Source: Polaribacter vadi
GTDB lineage: Bacteria; Bacteroidota; Bacteroidia; Flavobacteriales; Flavobacteriaceae
Direction: 5' to 3'
Assembly: GCF_018861005.1 (NCBI RefSeq)
Contig: NZ_JAHKQL010000004.1
Coordinates: forward strand, 18,183-82,182
DNA: 64,000 nucleotides
Part shown: in pieces, positions 9,786-19,201 of the stretch
How positions within the stretch are numbered: the first letter of the stretch is position 1
Layout: every line of letters starts with the position of its first letter
Notes under the pieces: model-generated
Database searches by the model: none
Told to the model about the DNA's origin: nothing
What the model saw: only the letters and a program-made list of their open reading frames with translations
Made by a program: the position numbers and the translations under genes

Positions 9786-9841
9786 CTATTATCATTTTAA
9801 AATATCTAGAAGGTTTTAAAAACCTTGCAGAAAAAAGAATT

Positions 9842-10324
9842 TTATAAATACGAACTATCAAAAGAAAAAGGCAATAGAGAAAGTAGGGATTCTGTTTTTA
9901 CAATTTCGCCTACTTCACCCATAAATAAAATTGGAAAGGATTGTTTTTGCTTTATTTCATATTCTGATAAAGATTGTCTACAAGCTCCACAAGGTCCAAC
10001 AGGTTTATCAACCTTAGTAATAGATGAACTAGCTGTAATTGCCAATTTTAAAATCTTTACTCCAGGAAACTCAGAACCTGCTTTCCAAATAGCAACTCTT
10101 TCTGCACACATACCAGAAGGATAGGCTGCATTTTCTTGATTGTTACCTAATACAATTTTGTTATTTTCTAATAATAAAGCTGCACCAACATTAAATTTAG
10201 AATAAGGTGCATACGCTTTATGCCTTGCTTCAATAGCTTTATCCATCAACATTTTGTCTTCTGAAGAGAGTTCTGACACATCATTATAAAGTGTGGCAGT
10301 TGTAGCTATTTCAATTTTTTTCAT
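9842..10324 (-). CDS. cdd: Cytidine deaminase
   Basis: A zinc-dependent pyrimidine salvage enzyme that deaminates (deoxy)cytidine to (deoxy)uridine. It has 160 residues from ATG 10324. Zinc ligands and the catalytic Glu are clear: Cys73-Ala-Glu75 and Cys112-x-x-Cys115 (PCGAC). The substrate-binding FNVGAAL and NNQENAAYPS motifs are present. A TTG five codons upstream is less likely as start. It is 56 bp upstream of the globin gene on the same strand, so the two may share a transcript. Confidence 0.95.
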   Translation of the reverse strand: MKKIEIATTATLYNDVSELSSEDKMLMDKAIEARHKAYAPYSKFNVGAALLLENNKIVLGNNQENAAYPSGMCAERVAIWKAGSEFPGVKILKLAITASSSITKVDKPVGPCGACRQSLSEYEIKQKQSFPILFMGEVGEIVKTESLLSLLPFSFDSSYL

Positions 10325-10337
10325 AAATAAATTGGTC

Positions 10338-10367
10338 AAAAAAAGCAGCCTTATTTGACTGCTTTTT
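10338..10367 (-). terminator. Terminator after porV
   Basis: A 9-bp stem (AAAAAGCAG / CTGCTTTTT) with a 10-base loop. Read on the minus strand it ends in a T run just downstream of porV and before cdd. Confidence 0.8.
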
Positions 10368-10401
10368 ATATTGTTATAAATTTACTAAAAAAAAATCAAT
10401 T

Positions 10402-11529
10402 TTAGTAATTATCGTAAATTTCTCCTAAATCAAAAGATAAAGAAAAACGTAATGAGTTTTCTAATGGATTATTTACATCTGATGAATTAATTAAATATGA
10501 TAAGTCTACATTTAGTGCATTTGTTTTAAAACCACCACCTAAAGTAAAATATTGTCTGTTCCCTTTATCTGGGCTTTCATGAAAATATCCTGCTCTTAAA
10601 GCAAAAGCATTATTGTATAAGTATTCTGCACCTAAAGCATACGTAAATTCGCTTAATTCTTCGCTAAAACCACCTGGAGCATCACCAAAAGAACCAAATA
10701 TACCTTGTATCCATCCTTTTTCTTCATCAGAACCATCTTCTTGTGGTGTTGGTACTAGTAATTTTGTGAATTCAATATTTGTAGATATAATATTGTAATC
10801 ATCTAAAATAAAGTCAAAACCACCACCAAATTTTAAATTTGTTGGTATAAAATCTTCTTCACCTGGTGTATACGAAACTTTAGGTCCAATGTTTGCAATA
10901 TTAAAACCTATTCTATAACGACCATTAAAGTTACCATAGTTTTCTTCATAAGATTGGTAGTAACCAGAAACATCTACAGCAAAAGAATTAATAGGTTGTA
11001 AAGAATTACCAGAAGTACCATTAAACGCTAAGTTAGAACGAATGTATTTTAACGAAACTCCCATAGAAAAAGTTTCACTTAATTTTAAAGCATAAGAACC
11101 TGTTGCTACAAATTCATTTGGGTTTATAGAACCATTATCACTACCATCATCATTAGTTAAATCGATTTGCCCTAAAGAAAAATATTTAAAATCTGCACCC
11201 CAAGCTGCATTTTCACTAAATCTGTTAATGTAAGCACCACTACCAACAAAAATATCGTCGGTTAAATTTCGTAACCAAGGTGAGTATGTAATACCTGTTT
11301 TTATTTGTCGATCACTAAATGTAATTTTTGCTGGGTTGTGAAATAAAGACCAAGCATCTGCAGTAGTTGCAACTCCCATATCTCCCATACCTCCTGCTCT
11401 AGCATCTGGTACAATTAATAAAAAAGGTGTTGCAGTTGTTATACCACCTGTTTGTTGAGTATCTGTTTGTGCATTAATTTTTAAACTTACTAAAGCACAA
11501 AGTGCCATACAAAATACTATTTTTTTCAT
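10402..11529 (-). CDS. porV: Type IX secretion outer membrane protein PorV
   Basis: A 375-residue outer-membrane beta-barrel of the PorV/LptO family (FadL-like fold). It has a signal peptide ending at INAQ (about residue 21), and then the typical start of the mature protein with PFLLIVPDARAGGMGDMGVATTADAWS. In the type IX system PorV brings secreted proteins from the translocon to the sortase PorU. It sits 38 bp after porU in the order seen across Flavobacteria and ends at a terminator, which supports a porU-porV operon. Confidence 0.95.
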   Translation of the reverse strand: MKKIVFCMALCALVSLKINAQTDTQQTGGITTATPFLLIVPDARAGGMGDMGVATTADAWSLFHNPAKITFSDRQIKTGITYSPWLRNLTDDIFVGSGAYINRFSENAAWGADFKYFSLGQIDLTNDDGSDNGSINPNEFVATGSYALKLSETFSMGVSLKYIRSNLAFNGTSGNSLQPINSFAVDVSGYYQSYEENYGNFNGRYRIGFNIANIGPKVSYTPGEEDFIPTNLKFGGGFDFILDDYNIISTNIEFTKLLVPTPQEDGSDEEKGWIQGIFGSFGDAPGGFSEELSEFTYALGAEYLYNNAFALRAGYFHESPDKGNRQYFTLGGGFKTNALNVDLSYLINSSDVNNPLENSLRFSLSFDLGEIYDNY

Positions 11530-11567
11530 TCTTAATTTTCTTGTTATTTATTACAAATATCTTCTTT

Positions 11568-14500
11568 TTATTGAAGTATTACTAATTTTTCGTATTTCTC
11601 TGAAACTAAATTACTTGTTGTAGATGTTACTTTTAATTTATAAACATAAACACCTTTACCTATTTTATTACCAAAATCGTCTAAACCATTCCAAGTAATA
11701 TTTCTAGATAAATTACCTGTTGTTTGCACATTTTGATTAATCGTTTTTATCAATTTACCAGAAACTGTAAAAACTTGAACTTGCACTTCTAATGGCTCAT
11801 TAGGCTTATTATGATTAAACCAAAACTCTGTATAATTTACAAAAGGATTTGGATAATTCAATACATTTTCTAGATTTAGAATAGCATCACTTACAACCAC
11901 AAAGTTTAACGTAGTTTCTGATGAGTTATTGTAAGTATCCCAAGCTTTAATTTTTAAAGTATGTGAGCCAACTTCTAAATCTCTTAGTGTATAATTTACT
12001 TTTCCATTCGTATAATCGTCTAATTCTGTTTGATAAAAATCATTTAAAATAATTGGGTTAGATGTATCTCCATCTAAAATCCCAACAATATCATGATCTA
12101 CTGCAGTTATGGAAGTATTAATACCATTTGTGTCTGATAAAACTGCAATTAAATTAGGTGATGAATTTGTATTACCACCATCAATAAAAGATTCGTCGTT
12201 CATAAACAAACTTATTTCTGGCCCTATATTATCTTCGGGTGCGTTTTCGTTAATTCCACCTACAACAACATCAAAATTTGCACCTGCTTTATCTGTTTCG
12301 CCATTTTCTGCATAAAAACTTAGTTTCCCTTTTCCGTAGGCAATTTTAATATCTTTTGGCACAATAAAATCGAAAGTAAAAGTACCATTTGTAACTGTAG
12401 ATTTACCTCTAAACAACTTACTATCTTGTGTATCAAAGATTAATTCTATTCCAAAACCATCATTATCTAAAGTAGTTTTATCTATAGATTTATCGAAAAT
12501 TGTTGTAGATAAGGTACCATTAAAATTGTTTAAAACTGCATTAACATCATCTGTAATAACGCCTTCAAATTTTACTTTTGATAAAGCTTTTATCGTATCT
12601 AGAGATTGAGTTACATCAACATCATTCATTTTTGTAATACGTATATTAGGCTCTGGAATTGCTAATTTCATTGCAGGATCTCCAAAGTGAAAAATAAAGA
12701 ATTTTTGTGTACTTGTAAAATTGTTTTTTGTTGCTGCTAGGGCTTCTGCAATGGTATAATCTTGATCATTAAAAGCTAATAATTCTCTTACTAATTGCTC
12801 ATTAAAACGTTGGCCTGTAGATATAAAAACTTCTCTTGTTGTGGTAATCATACTTGCAGCTCCACCAGTATCACTTTTAAAAGTTAACTCACCTGCTGTA
12901 ATTCTATTGGGGTTATCGAATCTAGAAAAATCACAGGTTACTGTTATTAAAAGCGGCAATGTATTTGGGTTATTAAAAGATTGAATTTGTGGTACATCTA
13001 AAATTCTTTCTGAGGCAAAACCATCTTCTCCTCCATGACCAAAATAATCGAAAATTAAAGTCCCTTTTTCTATAGCATTTGTAATGGCTTCATTTACTTC
13101 TGGGTAACGTTCACCTCCTGAAGAGTTTTCTTGCACAAAAGCATCAACATAAATTTTATTTACATTAAAAATGGGTTTATTATTTTTAATTTCATCTGCA
13201 ATAGATTCTACACCTTGTTCAATTACTTCTTCTCCAGAAGCATCAATATCATCTGCTAAAAGTGTAATTGTATTTCGCCAATCTCCAATTGCTTCTTTAC
13301 TATAATAATTTAAAATCTTATCTATAACAATAGTAGCTTCGCTAATTGTAGAAACTGGAATTCTACTAGACACAACATCAACTGTGTGATTGCTAGACAT
13401 TGTACCTTCATCATCTTCTAGCATCACAAAAAAATCATCTGTAACCCAAGAATTTGCCAAATTAAAACTGATATCAGATAATTTTACAGGAATTATATTA
13501 TTATTACTCGCAATTCTATCTTTATAATCGTAAGAAGAATCACCAAAAAAACAAACATATTTAAGCTTTGTATCTTCGGATGAATTTGTGGTATACACAT
13601 GTTTTATAAAATCTCGAATTCCTGTAATGTCTTTAGAGCCTGAAGAAAATTCATTATAAATTTCATCTAAAAGCACCACTTTTGTAGTTAAATCTGAATT
13701 AGTTTGATGATAATCTGCCAATCTTTGTGCTTGACCCGAAAGTTCGGAATTTGTGATTACCATATAGTTTACATCTTTTATAGCGTGTAAATTTTGGTTG
13801 GTTATTCTAGAATTATCAACAGTTTCTGGCGTATAAAAATCATTTTCATTTAAAATGATGTATTCTCTTAACTCACCTCCATTATCTTTAAAAGAAAAAT
13901 TTGTAGCTGTACTTTCATTTAAAATGGTTTGTGGTTCTATATAGTTGGTAACATCCCAAACTTGAAAAGCCGAACTTCCGTTTTCTATTTGATACTCAAC
14001 AACACCAGCTGCATTTGCTTGTTCAAAACTTCTGAATGAAAATTGAAAATCACTAAATCTTAATTGCTTTTCACCAACAACTTCTATATAATCTAAAAAA
14101 GCATTAGCAGACGGATTTCCATTATTATTATAAGTAATAGAAATAGCTATATTTTCTGATGAATTTACAATTTTTGCACTTCTTTGTATGGCATAAGCTT
14201 TAGTTAAAGAACCCGAATTTACTGCTGGGTAACTAATTGAATAAATCGCTTCTCCATTTACATTAACATCCATAGTAGAAGAAACCACAGAATTAGAAAC
14301 GCCACCTATTTCTACAGAAATCTCTCCATTTGCAACTGCATCAGGAAAAGGAATATTAAAAGTTTGGGTCTTTTCTATATTAAAATCAGTATTAAAAAAC
14401 CATTGAGTACCTACAGCCAAAATACTATTCTCTTCTTTTTCGTAAAAAGTATAGTCATTAAATTTATTTAATTGTGTTGTTGCATTAGTTGTTACCCCAG

Positions 14501-14963
14501 GTTTATGTTGGACTCTTTTTCCATCTTCATCATTAATCATAATAAAGTAATACGACTTATCTGTATATATATTCTGGTTATGAGTTGCTGTACTTAATGT
14601 GGTATTTACTGTCCAATTATGAGGGCCTTTTGCGTAAAATAAAATATAATCGTTAGCATCAAAAGAACCATCATTTTCACCTTGAACAAAAATGGAGTTT
14701 TCTTGTAAATCATCATATCTAAATTCGCTATTTAAATCTGGCAAAAGCTGACCACCATTACCATAAATGTGAATTTTCTTCGGATTTAACCCATTTGTAG
14801 AAACACCAATTTGTTGTAGTAAATTTCTATCAATTTTAAAGACTCCTGTTGTATCTACAGAAAATTTAAACCAATCTCCAGAAGCAAGTACAGAGTTGCT
14901 AACTTGAGCATAGTTTTGTTGCATTAAGAAGACGCAAAAAAGAAGTAAAAGCTGTTTTTTCAT
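11568..14963 (-). CDS. porU: Type IX secretion sortase PorU
   Basis: A 1131-residue C25-family cysteine peptidase that removes the C-terminal sorting domain of type IX substrates at the cell surface and transfers them to an anchor. A signal peptide ends at QNYAQ (about residue 20). The gingipain-like domain holds the catalytic His643 (DYFGHGGED) and Cys677 (TVTCDFSRF). The end of the protein carries a FlgD-like/CTD-type beta domain (NYPNPFVNYTEF ... GNKIGKGVYVYKLKV), as in other PorU proteins. It is divergent from gldJ with a promoter in the shared gap and is followed by porV. Confidence 0.95.
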   Translation of the reverse strand: MKKQLLLLFCVFLMQQNYAQVSNSVLASGDWFKFSVDTTGVFKIDRNLLQQIGVSTNGLNPKKIHIYGNGGQLLPDLNSEFRYDDLQENSIFVQGENDGSFDANDYILFYAKGPHNWTVNTTLSTATHNQNIYTDKSYYFIMINDEDGKRVQHKPGVTTNATTQLNKFNDYTFYEKEENSILAVGTQWFFNTDFNIEKTQTFNIPFPDAVANGEISVEIGGVSNSVVSSTMDVNVNGEAIYSISYPAVNSGSLTKAYAIQRSAKIVNSSENIAISITYNNNGNPSANAFLDYIEVVGEKQLRFSDFQFSFRSFEQANAAGVVEYQIENGSSAFQVWDVTNYIEPQTILNESTATNFSFKDNGGELREYIILNENDFYTPETVDNSRITNQNLHAIKDVNYMVITNSELSGQAQRLADYHQTNSDLTTKVVLLDEIYNEFSSGSKDITGIRDFIKHVYTTNSSEDTKLKYVCFFGDSSYDYKDRIASNNNIIPVKLSDISFNLANSWVTDDFFVMLEDDEGTMSSNHTVDVVSSRIPVSTISEATIVIDKILNYYSKEAIGDWRNTITLLADDIDASGEEVIEQGVESIADEIKNNKPIFNVNKIYVDAFVQENSSGGERYPEVNEAITNAIEKGTLIFDYFGHGGEDGFASERILDVPQIQSFNNPNTLPLLITVTCDFSRFDNPNRITAGELTFKSDTGGAASMITTTREVFISTGQRFNEQLVRELLAFNDQDYTIAEALAATKNNFTSTQKFFIFHFGDPAMKLAIPEPNIRITKMNDVDVTQSLDTIKALSKVKFEGVITDDVNAVLNNFNGTLSTTIFDKSIDKTTLDNDGFGIELIFDTQDSKLFRGKSTVTNGTFTFDFIVPKDIKIAYGKGKLSFYAENGETDKAGANFDVVVGGINENAPEDNIGPEISLFMNDESFIDGGNTNSSPNLIAVLSDTNGINTSITAVDHDIVGILDGDTSNPIILNDFYQTELDDYTNGKVNYTLRDLEVGSHTLKIKAWDTYNNSSETTLNFVVVSDAILNLENVLNYPNPFVNYTEFWFNHNKPNEPLEVQVQVFTVSGKLIKTINQNVQTTGNLSRNITWNGLDDFGNKIGKGVYVYKLKVTSTTSNLVSEKYEKLVILQ

Positions 14964-15010
14964 TTAATTATTCAAATAACGTAAATAAAATTTAGATATT
15001 TTATGGCAAA

Positions 15011-15042
15011 CAAAGATAAATTATACTAAAGTAAAAAAGCAA
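15011..15042 (-). promoter_or_regulatory. Promoter of porU-porV
   Basis: On the minus strand TTG (15042-15040), a 21-bp spacer and TATCTTTG (15018-15011) fit the Bacteroidota sigma consensus. The predicted transcript would start near 15004, about 40 bases before the porU ATG. Confidence 0.5.
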
Positions 15043-15093
15043 TCGTTTATTAAAATATGTACAAAAATGATGCGTTAAAACTTGGTGATTTGC

Positions 15094-15123
15094 TTGTAAG
15101 AAAGTATATTTATCGTAAATTCG
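15094..15123 (+). promoter_or_regulatory. Promoter of gldJ
   Basis: TTG (15094-15096), a 19-bp spacer and TAAATTCG (15116-15123; one mismatch to TAnnTTTG) precede gldJ by 33 bases. The porU promoter faces the other way in the same 193-bp gap. Confidence 0.5.
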
Positions 15124-15156
15124 CTATGTAAAACCCTATCAATTTTAAATTAGGAA

Positions 15157-16833
15157 ATGAAAAACATATTTAAAATCTCTTTAGTTCTCGTAACAATTTT
15201 ATTGTTATCAAACTGTAAAAGTTCAAATTCAAATAAATCTAGACTTACAGGTTTAAATTTTAATGATGAAAAAAACGGTGGCTTTATTAGAAATAATTCT
15301 TTTAGTGGTCAAGAAACACCTCCAGGAATGATAGGTGTAGAAGGTGGTTCTTTTACAATGGGTCAAGTACAAGATGATGTAATGTTCGATTGGAATACAA
15401 CTCCTAAAAAGATACACGTTCGTTCTTTTTTTATGGATGAAGCCGAAGTTACTAACTCAGAATATTTTTTATATGTACAATATATAAAAGATGTTTTTCC
15501 TCCATCAGATGAAAATTACAAACACATTTATAATTCTGTTTTACCAGATACTTTAGTTTGGCGAAAAAGTTTAGGAAACACAGATATTTTATCAGAAAAC
15601 TATTTTCGTCATCCTGCATACGCAGATTACCCTGTTGTGGGTGTAAGTTGGTTACAAGCAAATGAGTATTGTAAATGGCGTACTAATGCTGTAAACCTTA
15701 AAACATTAATTGACAAAGGACACATCAAAAATATTTTTGAAATAGATTCTATTAAAATACCTTTTGATACTGATGCTTTTTTAACAAGTCCAGATCAAGT
15801 ATTAGACAGTACATTAAACGTTAGAGGTATTGGAAGAACACCTAGAAAAAAAGGAGAACCAAAACCAAGTAGAGATGCTTACCAAGGAAGACCAATTACC
15901 AAAGCTGATGGTATTTTTGTACAACCTTTTAGATTACCTACAGAAGCTGAATGGGAATTTGCTGCAAAAGCAAATATCGAAAACAGAGAATACAATAATA
16001 TTAGAGGTAGAAAAAAATATGCTTGGGATGGTAAATATACCAGATCTAAAAATAAAAGAACAAGGGGAGATCAATTAGCCAACTTTAAACAAGGTAAAGG
16101 AGATTATAGTGGTTTACCTGGTTGGAGTTCTGATGGAGCAGATATACCTAACAAAATTAAATCTTACCCACCAAATGGCTTTGGTTTGTATGATATGTCT
16201 GGTAATGTTGCTGAGTGGGTTTCTGATGTTTACAGACCAATAATTGACAATGAAGCTAATGATTTCAACTATTTTAGAGGTAATATTTTTACTAAAAAAA
16301 TGATTGATGAAGAAGGTAATGTGGTTATTGCTGCAAATGATCAAGCTCCAGAAGTAGCATATGACACTTTACCAAATGGTAAAATCTTTACAAGACAATT
16401 ACCAGGTTCTATTAAATACATTCCTATTACTAAAGATGATGCAACAATGAGAAGAAACTTTATGGTTGCTGATAATACAGACATTAATGATGGTGATGCA
16501 AATTCTAGTAGATTTTTTGATGAAGAAGAAGATCAAATAGCATCTAAACCTAGCATGTATAATTCACCTAAATCACCTACAAGAGAAATTGACCCAGAAA
16601 CAGGTGAAGAGATTCTAGTAAACGACAAAGAAAGAAGAACAACTTTAATTAGTAATAAAACAAGAGTTTATAAAGGGGGTTCTTGGTCTGATAGAGAATA
16701 TTGGTTAGATCCTGCTCAAAGAAGATATTTACCAGAGTACATGGCTACAAACTATATTGGTTTTAGATGTGTTTCTGATAGAGTTGGCCCAATGTCAACT
16801 GGTAAAAGATCTGCTAGAAACCCTAGTAGATAA
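15157..16833 (+). CDS. gldJ: Gliding motility lipoprotein GldJ
   Basis: A 558-residue lipoprotein with lipobox Cys20 (LLLSNC). It has a formylglycine-generating-enzyme/sulfatase-modifying (SUMF1-like) fold, shown by EGGSFTMGQ, VTNSEYF, VGVSWLQANEYCKWR, RLPTEAEWEFAA, NGFGLYDMSGNVAEWVSDVY and the final GFRCVSD. In Flavobacteria GldJ is an essential envelope part of the gliding motor and of type IX secretion; it stabilises GldK and has no known enzyme activity. It is divergent from porU-porV, the conserved arrangement. Confidence 0.95.
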   Translation: MKNIFKISLVLVTILLLSNCKSSNSNKSRLTGLNFNDEKNGGFIRNNSFSGQETPPGMIGVEGGSFTMGQVQDDVMFDWNTTPKKIHVRSFFMDEAEVTNSEYFLYVQYIKDVFPPSDENYKHIYNSVLPDTLVWRKSLGNTDILSENYFRHPAYADYPVVGVSWLQANEYCKWRTNAVNLKTLIDKGHIKNIFEIDSIKIPFDTDAFLTSPDQVLDSTLNVRGIGRTPRKKGEPKPSRDAYQGRPITKADGIFVQPFRLPTEAEWEFAAKANIENREYNNIRGRKKYAWDGKYTRSKNKRTRGDQLANFKQGKGDYSGLPGWSSDGADIPNKIKSYPPNGFGLYDMSGNVAEWVSDVYRPIIDNEANDFNYFRGNIFTKKMIDEEGNVVIAANDQAPEVAYDTLPNGKIFTRQLPGSIKYIPITKDDATMRRNFMVADNTDINDGDANSSRFFDEEEDQIASKPSMYNSPKSPTREIDPETGEEILVNDKERRTTLISNKTRVYKGGSWSDREYWLDPAQRRYLPEYMATNYIGFRCVSDRVGPMSTGKRSARNPSR

Positions 16834-16854
16834 TATAAAACATATAACAAACTT

Positions 16855-16888
16855 AAACCTCATTGTTTTATAATAATGAGGTTTTTTT
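16855..16888 (+). terminator. Terminator after gldJ
   Basis: A 10-bp perfect stem (AAACCTCATT / AATGAGGTTT) with a 10-base loop and a T run separates gldJ from murF. It ends only 12 bases before the murF ATG, so murF expression may depend on readthrough or a promoter inside this stretch. Confidence 0.85.
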
Positions 16889-16900
16889 TATATTTATAAA

Positions 16901-18157
16901 ATGCAGATTTCAACATTATATCAAATTTATTCCGAACATTTTCTTGTTGATACAGACACTCGAAATATTAGAGAAAACACCCTCTTTTTTGCCTTAAAAG
17001 GGGATAATTTTAATGGAAACCAATTTGCTGAAAAAGCTTTAACACTTGGGGCAAACTATGCAATTGTTGATGAAATAGAATATAAAACTCAAGAAAATAT
17101 AATTTTAGTTGATGATGTTTTAAAAACACTTCAAAAATTAGCAAATTATCACAGAGTTCAGTTAAATATCCCAGTTATTGGTTTAACAGGTAGTAATGGA
17201 AAAACTACAACAAAAGAACTAATAAATACGGTTTTAAACAGAAAGTATAATACGCTTGCTACCAAAGGAAACCTCAACAATCATATTGGTGTTCCTTTAA
17301 CTTTATTGTCTATAACACCAGAACACGAATTAGCCATTGTAGAAATGGGTGCAAATCATCAAAAAGAAATAGAATTTTTATGTACTATTTGTGAACCAGA
17401 CTTGGGCTATATCACCAATTTTGGAAAAGCACATTTAGAAGGTTTTGGAAGTATAGAAGGTGTTATTAAAGGTAAAAGTGAATTGTATACCTATTTACAA
17501 GAAAATAATAAAATGGCTCTTGTAAATCCTGAGGATGAAATTCAAGTTCAAAAAACGAAAAATATAGCATCTCTATTTTTTCCTAAAAATGATTTAAAAT
17601 TTATTGATGCTAATCCTTTTGTAAAATTATCATACAACAATACAATTATAGAGAGTAATTTAATCGGAAAATATAATTATACAAATATTGCAGCTGCAAT
17701 AACTATAGCTGAATATTTTAAAGTTTATAAAAGTGAAGTTAAAGAAGCTATAGAAAGCTATACACCTACTAATAATCGCTCTCAAATTATTAAAACTAAA
17801 ACCAATAAAATAATTCTTGATGCTTATAATGCAAACCCTTCTAGCATGAAGGTAGCATTAGAAAATTTCGCTTCTTTAAAAGACGAAAATAAAGTAATTA
17901 TTTTAGGTGATATGTTTGAATTAGGAAGTGACAGTTTAAAAGAACACCAAAATATTGTTGATCTATCTAGTGCTCTAGATATTAATAATCAGTTTTTTAT
18001 TGGTGAAAATTTCCTACAAACGTCTGCTACACATCAACAATTTAAAACTTTTGAAGATTTTAAATTTTACCTCAAAAATAATCCCCTAGAAAACCAATCT
18101 ATTTTAATAAAAGGTTCTAGAGGAATGCGTTTAGAAAGAGTTTTAGATTTAATGTAA
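16901..18157 (+). CDS. murF: UDP-N-acetylmuramoyl-tripeptide:D-Ala-D-Ala ligase
   Basis: The Mur ligase that adds D-Ala-D-Ala to UDP-MurNAc-tripeptide, the last cytosolic step of the peptidoglycan precursor. It has 418 residues. The ATP P-loop GLTGSNGKTTTKE spans 94-106. Other Mur signatures are GNLNNHIGVPLTLL, VEMGANHQKEIE, GKYNYTNIAAAI and LDAYNANPSSM, the last of which is typical of MurF. murF beside gldJ is a common flavobacterial order. Confidence 0.95.
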   Translation: MQISTLYQIYSEHFLVDTDTRNIRENTLFFALKGDNFNGNQFAEKALTLGANYAIVDEIEYKTQENIILVDDVLKTLQKLANYHRVQLNIPVIGLTGSNGKTTTKELINTVLNRKYNTLATKGNLNNHIGVPLTLLSITPEHELAIVEMGANHQKEIEFLCTICEPDLGYITNFGKAHLEGFGSIEGVIKGKSELYTYLQENNKMALVNPEDEIQVQKTKNIASLFFPKNDLKFIDANPFVKLSYNNTIIESNLIGKYNYTNIAAAITIAEYFKVYKSEVKEAIESYTPTNNRSQIIKTKTNKIILDAYNANPSSMKVALENFASLKDENKVIILGDMFELGSDSLKEHQNIVDLSSALDINNQFFIGENFLQTSATHQQFKTFEDFKFYLKNNPLENQSILIKGSRGMRLERVLDLM

Positions 18158-18185
18158 TGGGTTCGTTACTGCCTACTACCAACAC

Positions 18186-18213
18186 CATAAAGCATAAAGC
18201 ATAAAGCATAAAG
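18186..18213. repeat. Tandem CATAAAG heptamer, four copies
   Basis: Four perfect copies of CATAAAG lie between the convergent murF and sugar-kinase genes. The repeat is non-coding and may vary in copy number between strains. Confidence 0.85.
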
Positions 18214-18217
18214 CCAA

Positions 18218-19069
18218 CTAAACCATCTTATTTCTATGATGTTCTAGTAAATTATCAATTGGTCTCTGAATAACATCTGTAACTTTAAGCTTGTAATTTT
18301 CTGCGACTTCTTCTAAAATATCTCTAAAATAAAATGCTATTGAACCTATAAAATACAAAGGGGTTTCTGATGTTTTATTAAAAGGCAACACTCTGTATTC
18401 AAAAAACTCTTTAAAACCATTTCTAATGATTTTATGAATGTAAGCTTCTTCTTTAAAATCGAACATAAATTTAGCAAATGAAGCCAAATACATATTAGGG
18501 TTAGGTTTTCTATATAAGTTTTGTTTGATGTAATCTGCATCCAAATTAAATTCTTCCTCAAATTTAAGCATCATTTTAGCCGGCATTTTTTTATAGTAAT
18601 ATTCTCTTAACAAAACCTTACCAAAGTAATTCCCACTGGCTTCATCCATTAAAATATAACCTAATGAAGGTGTATTCATTAACACATTTTCTCCATCAAA
18701 ATAGCAACTATTAGAACCTGTACCTAATATACAAACCAAAGCTGGTGCTGCACCTGTAGCAGCGTAAACAGCAGCTAACATATCTTCAGCCACATTAATT
18801 TTAGCATTTATAAAAATAGCTTGTAAAATATCTTCTAAGATTTTAGCAGGTTTAAGTGTTCCACATCCAGCTCCATAAAAATGAATTTCAGTTACATCTT
18901 CTTTAACGTTAATTAACTGAAACATATTTATAATTCTATTGTTCAACTCTTCCTCTGAAACAACAGCAGGATTTAAACCCAATGTTCTTACTCTAAATGC
19001 TTCACTTTTATCACTATTTATAGCAATCCAATCTGCTTTTGTAGAACCTCCGTCTGCGATTAAAATCAT
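18218..19069 (-). CDS. BadF/BadG/BcrA-type ATPase, N-acetylglucosamine kinase-like
   Basis: A 283-residue protein of the ASKHA (actin/hexokinase) superfamily. The phosphate-1 motif DGGSTKADW is at the N-terminus, and GTGSNSCYF and the GYILMDEASGNYFGK region fit the BadF/BadG family that includes eukaryotic-type GlcNAc kinase. It is probably a cytosolic amino-sugar kinase for cell-wall or chitin sugar recycling; the substrate is inferred. It is a single gene convergent with murF. Confidence 0.8.
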   Translation of the reverse strand: MILIADGGSTKADWIAINSDKSEAFRVRTLGLNPAVVSEEELNNRIINMFQLINVKEDVTEIHFYGAGCGTLKPAKILEDILQAIFINAKINVAEDMLAAVYAATGAAPALVCILGTGSNSCYFDGENVLMNTPSLGYILMDEASGNYFGKVLLREYYYKKMPAKMMLKFEEEFNLDADYIKQNLYRKPNPNMYLASFAKFMFDFKEEAYIHKIIRNGFKEFFEYRVLPFNKTSETPLYFIGSIAFYFRDILEEVAENYKLKVTDVIQRPIDNLLEHHRNKMV

Positions 19070-19181
19070 AATATATCTATTTTATTCCAAAGATATTATA
19101 ACAAAAAATGCTGTACAAGTATCTGAGAAACTTCAATCGTTTTCGTTTCAAAATATAATTATAAATTTTTAAAATTGTAAA

Positions 19182-19198
19182 TTTGTATCAAATACAAA
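19182..19198. promoter_or_regulatory. Inverted repeat TTTGTAT-CAA-ATACAAA overlapping a -7 element
   Basis: A 7-bp perfect inverted repeat with a 3-bp spacer ends four bases before the phosphatase ATG. A TAAATTTG (19178-19185) that fits the -7 consensus overlaps its left arm. No TTG is found at the expected upstream spacing. Confidence 0.35.
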
Positions 19199-19201
19199 AC
19201 A

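Noticed and set aside
18186-18213. CRISPR array
   Set aside because: Units are only 7 bp, without spacers, and no cas gene is present; this is a short tandem repeat.
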